This document shows positions 16,865-24,649 of a stretch of 30,372 nt of DNA, piece by piece. The position numbers and the translations under genes are program-made. The DNA lies in NCBI GenBank assembly GCA_002420015.1, contig DIHF01000019.1, forward strand, positions 6,144 to 36,515. Reading direction: 5' to 3'. The stretch is from Micavibrio sp. UBA5703. GTDB lineage: Bacteria > Pseudomonadota > Alphaproteobacteria > Micavibrionales > Micavibrionaceae. A model generated the notes under the pieces. It searched no databases. It saw nothing but the letters and a program-made list of their open reading frames with translations, and was not told where the DNA came from. Positions within the stretch are counted from its first letter, which is position 1; each line of letters opens with the position of its first letter.

Positions 16865-17101
16865 TTAGGAAAGAGGGTCGTAATTAAGCACTTTCACTTG
16901 GCTATTATTATCCCTGAGTGCCGCTACGCTCGCTTTAACCGATGGAAACTGATCGTCACTAAAAATCCGAATTTCTGCATCATCCCAAGACTTCACTAAC
17001 CCTGCTTTGGTCAATGAAGCTTTAACGTCCTGCTCCCGAACTGTGCGCGACGAACCGAAAACAAAGGCCTCTTTGGAAACTTGCACCAGATAATGATTCA
17101 T
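16865..17101 (-). CDS. Small hypothetical protein, 78 aa
   Basis: The ATG at 17101 has a GGAAGG ribosome-binding site about eight bases upstream, so it is preferred to an in-frame ATG at 17209. No family recognised. The protein looks like a compact alpha/beta fold: YLVQVSKEAFVFG strand-rich start, TVREQDVKASLTKAGLV helix, and AEIRIFSDDQFPSVKASVAAL. There is no signal peptide. It lies between the repeat cluster and a divergent promoter region. A possible promoter is TTGACT-17-TTAAAG on the minus strand (17187 to 17159). Confidence 0.55.
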   Translation of the reverse strand: MNHYLVQVSKEAFVFGSSRTVREQDVKASLTKAGLVKSWDDAEIRIFSDDQFPSVKASVAALRDNNSQVKVLNYDPLS

Positions 17102-17158
17102 ACGCTTACCTTCCCTGTTAAGTAATTTTATTGCTCTTTTATGTACCGATTCTTTGCA

Positions 17159-17187
17159 CTTTAATTCATGATATGGGAAATAGTCAA
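17159..17187 (-). promoter_or_regulatory. Possible promoter of the 16865-17101 gene
   Basis: Minus-strand TTGACT (17187-17182), a 17-base spacer and TTAAAG (17164-17159). The -35 match is good and the -10 poor. It would give a leader of about 50 bases holding the ribosome-binding site, and is back-to-back with the 17227 promoter. Confidence 0.35.
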
Positions 17188-17226
17188 GTTCCCACCGCCA
17201 AATATCCACAAATAATCTGAATTTTC

Positions 17227-17255
17227 TTGACTGATTGTGATTATTTTCCTATAGT
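17227..17255 (+). promoter_or_regulatory. Strong promoter of the 17262 gene, leaderless type
   Basis: TTGACT (17227-17232), exactly 17 bases, TATAGT (17250-17255), then six bases to the ATG at 17262. This is the best sigma-70-like promoter in the window, and the predicted transcript starts at or within a base of the A of ATG. Confidence 0.7.
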
Positions 17256-17261
17256 GCCGTC

Positions 17262-17735
17262 ATGACCGTACACAACGAAAACAACAGGAAAACCGCAGCC
17301 CTCCCGCCGAATGACCGCATCGGCACGGACAAAATCACGCTTATGATGATAGAATCCTTCATCGCCTACGAAGCCCAGCTTGATCGTTTACGTAAAAACA
17401 CCCTCCCCCCTCCCCAAAAAAATGACAAGCGAACTGATAGAAAAAGACATTCCCGTTGTAAAACAAAGACTTGGAGCGAAGAAAGGCGGCAAAAAGCCCG
17501 CCGGCGCGCCCTGGAATCCCGGCCCTGGGAAAAATCGACCGGCCCCCGCACACCCGGGGGAAAGGAAAATTCGAAAATGAACGGCCTCAAAAACGGCAGT
17601 CGCTCGGCGGCGACAAAAGACCTTTTCACAGCCCTGCGGGCGCAACGGCGTTTCGTCCGTGCCCTGAACGCGCAATTGGACCCGCAGATCCGCAAATTTT
17701 CAGGTTATGGCCCGGAACGCAATTTCATGGTTTAA
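17262..17735 (+). CDS. Basic protein with PWxxSTGPRT motif, unknown function
   Basis: A 157-aa, strongly basic protein. Its middle carries WSEERRQKARRRALESRPW, then EKSTGPRTPGGKENSKMNG and LKNGSRS (~residues 70-115). I recognise the PWxxSTGPxTxxGKxxxxxNxxKxG pattern from small uncharacterised alphaproteobacterial proteins; no function is established to my knowledge. Charge and Arg-rich helix suggest nucleic-acid binding, which is inference. Its C-terminal segment (TKDLFTALRAQRRFVRALNAQL) is helical. Other frames through 17359-17752 are also open, but the motif and the promoter fix this frame. Directly followed (9 bases) by the response-regulator gene. Confidence 0.65.
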   Translation: MTVHNENNRKTAALPPNDRIGTDKITLMMIESFIAYEAQLDRLRKNTLPPPQKNDKRTDRKRHSRCKTKTWSEERRQKARRRALESRPWEKSTGPRTPGGKENSKMNGLKNGSRSAATKDLFTALRAQRRFVRALNAQLDPQIRKFSGYGPERNFMV

Positions 17736-17738
17736 TAT
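17733..17738 (+). promoter_or_regulatory. Candidate -10 of the 17745 gene (leaderless type)
   Basis: TAATAT followed by six bases (GCCGTC) and ATG. The same GCCGTC-ATG junction follows the -10 of the preceding gene. It lies at the end of that gene's reading frame, with no clear -35. Confidence 0.35.
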
Positions 17739-17744
17739 GCCGTC

Positions 17745-18635
17745 ATGAGTGAGAAACCTTTTATCAATATCCTGATTGCCGAAGACAACGACGTGAGCCG
17801 CGAAATGATGGCCGGCATCGTGCGGGCGCAAGGCTATAACGTCATCGGCGCTATCGACGCGAGCAGCGCCATCAAGGTCATCACGGAACATGCCATCGAC
17901 CTTGCGCTTGTCGACCTTCACATGGCGCCCAAGGGCGGCTTCGACTTCATGAAATACCTGCTGGTCAATAATATCGACCTCCCGGTCATCATGGTGACGG
18001 CGGATGATTCCAGCGATCTGCTGCTTCAGGCCAACGACCTTGGCGTCAAACAGATTTTGCACAAACCGATCAATCCCGAGCGCCTCATCAAACTCATCTA
18101 CCGCCTCCTGAAGGCAAAAGGGATCAACCCTAATCCGGTTGCTGTCAATTCGCATACCGCCGCTTTCACGCCCGAACAACTGATGCAGCACGCCATCGAC
18201 CTTGCCGACACCAATGCCAAAAGCAAGCGCGGCGGCCCGTTTGGCGCGATCGTCGCCGACCGCGAAGGGCACGTGCTGGGGGAGGGGAAAAACGGCATTA
18301 CCTCCCGCGTCGATCCGACCGCGCATGCGGAGGTCATGGCCATCCGTCAGGCCGCCGAAAGACTCGGGCGCGCGGATTTAAGCGATTGCGTTTTGTATTG
18401 CACCTCCGAACCCACCATGATGGGCAAGTCGCTGATTATTTCCGTCGGCATCGGGCAGGTCTATTATGGCCTGACGCATCAGGACATAAAATCGATCCGC
18501 GCCAGTGAGGAAAGAGTGCGGCAGGAATTAGCCGGAAAGGGCCAGACGCAAACCGTCTACAAGCAACTCGGCCACGACGCCGCGATGAAAATGTTCCGCC
18601 ACTGGGAAGCGCAGAAGGACAAAGTGAGCGATTAG
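17745..18635 (+). CDS. Response regulator receiver fused to a degenerate cytidine-deaminase-fold domain
   Basis: A 296-aa two-domain protein. Residues ~7-122 are a complete CheY-like receiver: E13/D14, phospho-acceptor D57 (ALVDLHM), T85 and K107 (HKP). After a short linker, residues ~142-290 match the nucleoside/guanine deaminase fold: GGPFGAIVADREG (163-175) and the catalytic HAE at H194-A195-E196. Where the family has the zinc motif CEPCPMC, this protein reads SEPTMMG (221-227), so both zinc cysteines appear replaced (T224, G227). C215 and C219 lie just upstream. The output domain is therefore probably non-catalytic, or uses an unusual metal site. No DNA-binding domain. A partner kinase could be the orphan at 14309, by proximity only. 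Confidence 0.85.
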   Translation: MSEKPFINILIAEDNDVSREMMAGIVRAQGYNVIGAIDASSAIKVITEHAIDLALVDLHMAPKGGFDFMKYLLVNNIDLPVIMVTADDSSDLLLQANDLGVKQILHKPINPERLIKLIYRLLKAKGINPNPVAVNSHTAAFTPEQLMQHAIDLADTNAKSKRGGPFGAIVADREGHVLGEGKNGITSRVDPTAHAEVMAIRQAAERLGRADLSDCVLYCTSEPTMMGKSLIISVGIGQVYYGLTHQDIKSIRASEERVRQELAGKGQTQTVYKQLGHDAAMKMFRHWEAQKDKVSD

Positions 18636-18639
18636 GTTC

Positions 18640-19104
18640 TTACGCCTTGATTTCGAAGATCGCATCAATCTCAACAGCAACGCCAAGCGGCAAGGATGGC
18701 GCACCGACGGCAAAGCGGGCGTGTTTCCCGGCCTCGCCCATCGCGGCCACGATCAAATCCGAAGCGCCGTTGACGACCTTGGGATGGTCGGTGAAATCGG
18801 GCGTACAGTTCACGAACGCACCCAGCTTGACGCAGCGTTTTATCCGGCTCCAGTCGCCGCCCGCCGCCGCATTCGCCTGCGCCAGAATGTTGAGCGCGCA
18901 GGCTTTGGCCGCCTCAGCGCCCTGCTCGATAGAAAGGTTTTCGCCCAAACGTCCAAGATGCATTTTCTCGCCGTTCAGGAACGGAATTTGCCCCGCGACA
19001 AAAAGCATGTTGCCGCTGACGACGAACGGAACGTAGTTCGCCGCCGGCGCTGCGGCCTTGGGCAGTTGATAGCCAAGTTCTTTCAGTTTCGCTTCGATGC
19101 TCAT
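18640..19104 (-). CDS. RidA/YjgF family protein
   Basis: A 154-aa member of the Rid family, whose archetype hydrolyses reactive enamine/imine intermediates released by PLP enzymes. Seen directly: FVVSGNMLFVAGQIPF, a central helix AAKACALNILAQANAAAG, and the C-terminal HARFAVGAPSLPLGVAVEIDAIFEI. R130 and E145 correspond to the substrate-binding Arg and Glu of active RidA, so imine deaminase activity is plausible. The ATG overlaps the TGA of the upstream secreted-protein gene by four bases (translational coupling). Its stop lies four bases from that of the convergent response-regulator gene. Confidence 0.9.
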   Translation of the reverse strand: MSIEAKLKELGYQLPKAAAPAANYVPFVVSGNMLFVAGQIPFLNGEKMHLGRLGENLSIEQGAEAAKACALNILAQANAAAGGDWSRIKRCVKLGAFVNCTPDFTDHPKVVNGASDLIVAAMGEAGKHARFAVGAPSLPLGVAVEIDAIFEIKA

Positions 19105-20015
19105 TCTTTCTTCTCTCCTGCTTCCGCTGCGGGTTCGGCGGCTGGAATCGCCTTGATCGCCTCTTTCTGCTTTTCAAACGCCTTCTCGGCTGCATCCTTG
19201 TCGTAAACCCATGAAGGCGTGTCGAAATAAGTCTCGATCATCTCGCTGCCTTCAGGAAGATATTCGTGTTCCTTGTTGATATAAGAATCCATCGTCTTCA
19301 TGACATCCTTATAAGCCTCGTCATGAACGGTCACGGTGCCCGCGCTTTCTATTTCCTTCAAAAAGGTCTGGAACGCATCCAGCGGCTCCAACCCGGCTTG
19401 CTGCGACACGACGCGGCCGCCGTATTCCTTGAACAGCGTCTTCTTGATTTTCCAGCTTTTGACCATGGCCTCGGCCATTTTGCGCTCGCCCTCTTCCATC
19501 TGTTTCATCGATTCCTCGGGCAGCGCCTCGCGCATATTGTACATCGTGATGGATTTCTGGCTTTGCGCCATAACGGCATCCAGCTTTTGCTTTTCGCTAT
19601 CGGCGTATTTGTTCTTCTCCAGAAGCCCGGCGATAAGCGCACTCATTTCCACGTTCATGCCGTTCTGGTGCTCGATGGCCTCATGAAAACTGTCGAGATA
19701 GGATTCGACTTCATCCTCCGAAGGCTGAATGGCTTCGGGTCCGTATTTGTGCACAAGCGCCTTTTCCCACAAAAGCCCGAAAAGGCTCGACATCTTGAAA
19801 TCATCGATCGCCTTTTCCGGTTTTTGCCCGGCCTGCTCTGCGTATTCACGTATGTTTTTCTCAAGCGCCTTGCTGGGGCGGATATCGGTTTCGCAAATAT
19901 CCTGTTCGTAAATCGTAGCAACGGCTTTGCATTTTGCCTGCGCAAAGCCTTGCGCGGGACTTAAAAACACTACGGCACAAAAACCTGCAATTCCGATATA
20001 TCTGCCAATACCCAT
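19101..20015 (-). CDS. Hypothetical secreted alpha-helical protein, 304 aa
   Basis: The start at 20015 is chosen because it follows a GGGGG ribosome-binding site and opens a clean signal peptide (residues 1-27, IAGFCAVVFLS core, cleavage near AQA). A frame extension to 20120 would destroy the signal. The mature protein is highly charged and nearly all-helical, with Glu/Lys/Met-rich stretches (ESMKQMEEGERKMAEAMVK) and an Ala/Glu-rich tail. The overall pattern, with an N-terminal helical region followed by long helices, loosely recalls SurA/PpiD chaperone helices, but I see no parvulin domain. Function unknown. Coupled to ridA by an ATGA overlap. Confidence 0.75.
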   Translation of the reverse strand: MGIGRYIGIAGFCAVVFLSPAQGFAQAKCKAVATIYEQDICETDIRPSKALEKNIREYAEQAGQKPEKAIDDFKMSSLFGLLWEKALVHKYGPEAIQPSEDEVESYLDSFHEAIEHQNGMNVEMSALIAGLLEKNKYADSEKQKLDAVMAQSQKSITMYNMREALPEESMKQMEEGERKMAEAMVKSWKIKKTLFKEYGGRVVSQQAGLEPLDAFQTFLKEIESAGTVTVHDEAYKDVMKTMDSYINKEHEYLPEGSEMIETYFDTPSWVYDKDAAEKAFEKQKEAIKAIPAAEPAAEAGEKKE

Positions 20016-20064
20016 AATCAAAACCCCCTTTGTGAGCGGCTCATCATGAGCGCTTGAAAGGGCT

Positions 20065-20092
20065 TTGTAAAGTGGCGACGATCTGCGATAAT
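20065..20092 (+). promoter_or_regulatory. Candidate promoter of the NDUFA12 gene
   Basis: TTGTAA (20065-20070), a 16-base spacer and GATAAT (20087-20092), then eight bases to the ATG. No Shine-Dalgarno lies between, so the transcript would have little or no leader. Confidence 0.5.
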
Positions 20093-20100
20093 CGCTTCCG

Positions 20101-20502
20101 ATGTTTAAGGCTATTTTCAATTTTCTGGGCGTTTTGTCGCCAGCACATATTTCCTTCTTTACCCTTGCTTATCGCGGCCAAAGGGTTGGCACGGACGCTT
20201 ACGGCAACCGGTATTTTCAGGGCCGCCCGCGCAAAGGTTACACAAAGCCGCGCCGCTGGGTCGTCTACAAAGGCGAACCGGAAGCCAGCAAAGTCCCGCC
20301 GGAATGGCATGGCTGGCTGCACCACCAGACCGATACGGTGCCAAATTCAGGATCCGCTTCGTTCCGCCGTCCGTGGCAACAGCCGCACCGGCGCAACATG
20401 ACGGGAACGCAGGCCGCTTACCGCCCGCCGGGCCATATTTTGCAAGGTGGAAACCGCCCCAAAGCCACCGGTGATTACGAAGCCTGGAGCCCGCCGAAAT
20501 AG
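20101..20502 (+). CDS. NDUFA12-like NADH:ubiquinone oxidoreductase 17.2 kDa subunit
   Basis: Accessory subunit of complex I that alphaproteobacteria share with mitochondria, a lineage marker. The 133 aa include the family's N-terminal GVLSPAHISFFTLAYRGQRVGTD region, YGNRYFQ, RRWVVYKGEPEASKVPPEWHGWLHH and PWQQPHRRNMTGT, in order, ending YEAWSPPK. No membrane segment; it attaches peripherally to complex I. It heads a three-gene plus-strand unit with the MlaD-like and DUF2155 genes, a neighbourhood I know from other alphaproteobacteria. Confidence 0.94.
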   Translation: MFKAIFNFLGVLSPAHISFFTLAYRGQRVGTDAYGNRYFQGRPRKGYTKPRRWVVYKGEPEASKVPPEWHGWLHHQTDTVPNSGSASFRRPWQQPHRRNMTGTQAAYRPPGHILQGGNRPKATGDYEAWSPPK

Positions 20503-20559
20503 GCATTTACACCTCTGCGTCTTTTAAGTTAAATATCTGGGACTAAAGGATTACGAATT

Positions 20560-21024
20560 ATGAAACGCAGTCTTGTCGAAACAATTTTGGGAGCGGTCGT
20601 CCTTTTGGTTGCCGGGACTTTTCTGGCGTTCGGCTACGACAAGGGCGGCATGGGCGTCGGCACCGACGGCTACGAAGTCACGGCAGATTTCTCCGGCATT
20701 GGCGGCCTCAAACCCGGCGATGAGGTTCAGATCAGCGGCGTCAAGGTCGGCACTGTTACCTCCGTCGAGCTCCTGTCCGGAAGCTATCTCGCCCGCGTTC
20801 ACATGAACATCGATTCCAATTACAAGCTCCCGTCCGACACCGCCGCGATGATCAGCAGCGAAAGCCTGCTCGGCGGGCTTTATCTGTCGCTGGAACCGGG
20901 CGCACAAGAGGATACCATCCCCGGCGGCGGCCGCATCCAGTACACCCAGGCCCCGCAAAACCTTGAGCAATTGCTCGGCCAGTTCATATTCAGCATGCAG
21001 CAAGATGCAGAAAAAACGCAATAA
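20560..21024 (+). CDS. mlaD: MlaD-like MCE-domain lipid transport protein
   Basis: Substrate-binding component of the Mla phospholipid transport system, anchored in the inner membrane and reaching into the periplasm. It has 154 aa with a TM helix (~7-25, ILGAVVLLVAGTFLAF) and an MCE domain (~37-115) with the signature FSGIGGLKPGDEVQISGVKVG and SESLLGGLYLSLEPG. The C-terminal helix (LEQLLGQFIFSM) would form the hydrophobic pore of the hexamer. An AAGGA ribosome-binding site lies nine bases before the ATG. The ABC partners MlaE/MlaF are not in this window. The start of the DUF2155 gene overlaps its 3' end by 20 bases. Confidence 0.88.
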   Translation: MKRSLVETILGAVVLLVAGTFLAFGYDKGGMGVGTDGYEVTADFSGIGGLKPGDEVQISGVKVGTVTSVELLSGSYLARVHMNIDSNYKLPSDTAAMISSESLLGGLYLSLEPGAQEDTIPGGGRIQYTQAPQNLEQLLGQFIFSMQQDAEKTQ

Positions 21025-21490
21025 TTCCGGCGTGCGCGGATTTGTTTATTTCTGCCTTTTTTCGTTGCTGTCCCTTACACTCGGCACAACATTTTCCGGC
21101 ATTTCCCATGCACGGCAACTCGACGAATATCCAGTCGTAAAACTAAGATCGCTGGACAAGGTCACGGCCCGCACCATGACGTTCGAAGCGCGTGTCGGCA
21201 GCACAGTCAAATTCGGCCAGCTTTACATCAAGGTTCAGGCCTGCCGCAAGGCATCACCCATCGAATCCCCGGAATCGGCGGCCTTCCTTCAAATCTGGGA
21301 AGTCACACTTCAGGAAAAAGCCGAATGGATTTTCTCGGGCTGGATGTTCGCTTCTTCGCCCGGCCTGTCGTCGATGGACCATCCGGTTTACGACGTGTGG
21401 GTGATCGATTGCCTTGAATCGCAAAAAACCGCCAAGACCAAGGCGGAAGTAAAAACGCCTGAAAAAGTGCCGGAAGAAAAACTGGAGTGA
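21005..21490 (+). CDS. DUF2155 domain secreted protein
   Basis: A 161-aa protein starting at an ATG within the last 20 bases of mlaD. The basic N-terminus and hydrophobic stretch (~11-30, FVYFCLFSLLSLTLG) form a signal peptide. The DUF2155 core follows: LDKVTARTMTFEARVGSTVKF, IKVQACRKASPIESPESAAFL, and EWIFSGWMFASSPGLSSMDHPVYDVWVIDC. Two cysteines (in VQAC and VIDC) could form a disulfide. The tail is Lys/Glu/Pro-rich and disordered. DUF2155 has no assigned function; it commonly sits beside aat and NDUFA12 in alphaproteobacteria. Overlap with mlaD suggests coupled translation. Confidence 0.88.
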   Translation: MQKKRNNSGVRGFVYFCLFSLLSLTLGTTFSGISHARQLDEYPVVKLRSLDKVTARTMTFEARVGSTVKFGQLYIKVQACRKASPIESPESAAFLQIWEVTLQEKAEWIFSGWMFASSPGLSSMDHPVYDVWVIDCLESQKTAKTKAEVKTPEKVPEEKLE

Positions 21491-21520
21491 TTTAAGATCT
21501 ATTCAGCCAATGCCTTCATT

Positions 21521-21597
21521 GTCATCCTGAGCGCAGCGAAGGATCTCATGCCAAGAAGAAATGAGATCCTTCAGGGTCTTCGACCCTTCAGGATGAC
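21521..21597. repeat. Inverted pair of GTCATCCTGA repeats (copies C and C')
   Basis: One element at 21521-21549 (GTCATCCTGA, core GCGCAGCG, AAGGATCTCAT) faces a second, inverted one at 21561-21597 (ATGAGATCCTTC, core AGGGTCTTCGACCCT, TCAGGATGAC). Together they make a ~29-bp-armed cruciform with an 11-base loop. The second copy nearly matches copy A at 15844. It covers the stop codon and last eight codons of aat. Confidence 0.8.
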
Positions 21598-22245
21598 AGA
21601 TCTGTTCTCTAAATAATCCCTGACAAACTCAGCTTCATCAATCCCTTCAAGGTGAAAATCTGCGAGGCTGTTCATCGCCACCTTCAACTGCTTGATGTAT
21701 TCCTTATGCGGCACTTCGTATGCGCCGAACTGCAAAAGGTGGTCGTTGATGAATTGGGTATCGAGCAGCGTAAAGCCGCCGCGCCATAGCCGCGCCACGA
21801 GATGCACCAGCGCAATCTTGCTGGCATCGCGCATGGTAGAAAACATGCTCTCGCCGAAAAACGCACCGCCAGCCGCAAGCCCGTATAGCCCGCCGACAAG
21901 CTTGCCATCCTTCCAGCATTCGATGCTGTGGCCGTAGCCGTCGGCGTGAAGCCTGCAATAGGCCTCGATGATAGGCTGATTGATCCAGGTTTCGGGCCGG
22001 TTTGTGGCTTTCTCCGCACAGGCTTTGATGACATCGGCAAAAGCCGTATCGATGCGGATTTCATAGGGACTTGCCAGCACTGTCTTTTTCAGGCGGCGGG
22101 GAATGTGAATGTCCGTAATTGAAAGCTGTCCGCGCCGCTCCGGGCATATCCAGTGGATATAGGGACTGCCCGCGCTATAGGCCATCGGGAACAATCCCTG
22201 CCTGTAGGCCTCCAGAAGCAGTTCTGTGGTTAAGACAAGCTGCAT
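21571..22245 (-). CDS. aat: Leucyl/phenylalanyl-tRNA--protein transferase
   Basis: Cytosolic N-end rule enzyme that adds Leu or Phe from tRNA to proteins with N-terminal Arg or Lys, marking them for ClpAP. It has 224 aa. Motifs: LFPMA (18-22), TWINQPIIEAY (86-96), HSIECW (106-111), GGAFFGESMFS (126-136) and LLDTQFINDHL (160-170). Perfect TATAAT ends six bases before the ATG, with GGAAGG in between. The final eight residues (VILKGRRP) and the stop are encoded by the intergenic repeat at 21561-21597, so the original C-terminus has been replaced; this lies beyond the conserved core. Confidence 0.94.
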   Translation of the reverse strand: MQLVLTTELLLEAYRQGLFPMAYSAGSPYIHWICPERRGQLSITDIHIPRRLKKTVLASPYEIRIDTAFADVIKACAEKATNRPETWINQPIIEAYCRLHADGYGHSIECWKDGKLVGGLYGLAAGGAFFGESMFSTMRDASKIALVHLVARLWRGGFTLLDTQFINDHLLQFGAYEVPHKEYIKQLKVAMNSLADFHLEGIDEAEFVRDYLENRSVILKGRRP

Positions 22246-22251
22246 CCTTCC

Positions 22252-22257
22252 ATTATA
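22252..22257 (-). promoter_or_regulatory. Perfect -10 element of aat
   Basis: TATAAT on the minus strand, six bases before the aat ATG; TTCCCT with an 18-base spacer (22281-22276) is a possible -35. The intervening GGAAGG could act as a ribosome-binding site only if transcription starts further upstream. Confidence 0.5.
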
Positions 22258-22284
22258 GCAGTGCTACGTCAAGGAAGGGAAATT

Positions 22285-23634
<1,350 letters not shown>

Positions 23635-23648
23635 ATTTTCTCAGCAGA

Positions 23649-24104
23649 TTATTCAATGACCATGAGAACGTCGCCAAATTCAACGGGCTGCATGTCCTCA
23701 ACCAGAATCTGCGTCACGGTGCCGCCCTTGGCCGCCTTGATCGGGTTCATGACCTTCATGGCTTCGATGATCATCAGCGTATCGCCGGCGGCGACCTTAT
23801 CGCCCTTTTTGACGAAGGTTGCGGAATCGGGGCTTGGCTTCATGTAGGCAGTGCCGACCATCGGCGATGTCACAGCACCGGGATGCGATTGCGCGGTCGT
23901 TTGCGGCGCAGCAGTATTGGCTATTTGCTGTGCTTCGGGGTCGGCGGACATAGCCTCATAATTTCCTCTGCCGCCACCAGCGATAACAACGCCGCCCTTG
24001 CTGACGCGGATAACCTTATCGCCGTCGGCCACTTCAATTTCGCTCAGGCCGGTTTCCTTAAGAAGTTCCGCCAGCTCTTTTATCGCGTCTGCATCGATTT
24101 TCAT
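23649..24104 (-). CDS. accB: Acetyl-CoA carboxylase biotin carboxyl carrier protein
   Basis: The 151-aa carrier whose lysine is biotinylated and shuttles carboxyl groups from AccC to the carboxyltransferase. The N-terminal helical region (MKIDADAIKELAELLKETGL) is followed by an Ala/Gln/Thr-rich flexible linker (~50-75). The C-terminal biotinyl domain runs from SPMVGTAYMKPSPD to the end, with EAMKVMN giving biotin acceptor K117. A canonical thumb segment (YMKPSPDS) is present, as in E. coli AccB. First gene of accBC; aroQ lies 77 bases upstream on the same strand. Confidence 0.97.
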   Translation of the reverse strand: MKIDADAIKELAELLKETGLSEIEVADGDKVIRVSKGGVVIAGGGRGNYEAMSADPEAQQIANTAAPQTTAQSHPGAVTSPMVGTAYMKPSPDSATFVKKGDKVAAGDTLMIIEAMKVMNPIKAAKGGTVTQILVEDMQPVEFGDVLMVIE

Positions 24105-24181
24105 GATTTTTCTTTTATTTATTGGTCCAGAGGTGGATTTTAGGGGGCGCGCCGCCTTCCCGCAAGGCTTTTAAGCAGGCT

Positions 24182-24619
24182 TCAGACAGAAAGTAATTCC
24201 GCCATTTTTTCAATGGCTTGCGGGTATCCCTGCACGCCCTTTCCGGCGACGACAGCCGCAGCCACAAGCCCAATATATGAAAAGCGCCGAAATTCCTCGC
24301 GCTGCTTGGGATCGGATATATGAACCTCGATGATCGGGACACTCAGCATCTTAAGCGCATCATAAATGGCCAGCGAAGTATGCGTATAGGCGGCGGCATT
24401 GATGATAATGCCCTGATACAACCCTCTCGCCTCCTGTATCCAGCCGACAAGTTCGCCTTCGTGGTTGGACTGGCGGAAGTCGATTTTGAAGCCCAGCTCC
24501 CTCGCCTTTTCGCTGCAACGCACTTCGACATCGCGCAGGGTTTCGTGCCCGTAGATTTCGGGCTCGCGCACACCGAGCATGTTGAGGTTAGGTCCGTTCA
24601 GTATCAGTATTTTTTTCAT
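24182..24619 (-). CDS. aroQ: Type II 3-dehydroquinate dehydratase
   Basis: Third step of the shikimate pathway: dehydration of 3-dehydroquinate to 3-dehydroshikimate, cytosolic dodecamer. The ATG at 24619 is chosen over a TTG one codon upstream; 145 aa is the normal size. Seen: ILNGPNLNMLGVREPEIYG with R18 and catalytic Y23, FRQSNHEGEL, N74, catalytic H80 in AYTHTSLAI, EVHISDP with H100, and R111 (REEFRRFSYI). The usual VHxSN reads ISD here, a mild substitution. It precedes accBC on the same strand, a common bacterial arrangement. Confidence 0.96.
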   Translation of the reverse strand: MKKILILNGPNLNMLGVREPEIYGHETLRDVEVRCSEKARELGFKIDFRQSNHEGELVGWIQEARGLYQGIIINAAAYTHTSLAIYDALKMLSVPIIEVHISDPKQREEFRRFSYIGLVAAAVVAGKGVQGYPQAIEKMAELLSV

Positions 24620-24649
24620 CAATACGATTGCAACGCCCCGCTCAAAACC

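Noticed and set aside
17359..17752. Several overlapping open frames on both strands, suggesting a frameshifted gene
   Set aside because: The frame beginning at 17262 has a strong promoter and carries the whole PWxxSTGPRT motif without a break, so no frameshift is needed.
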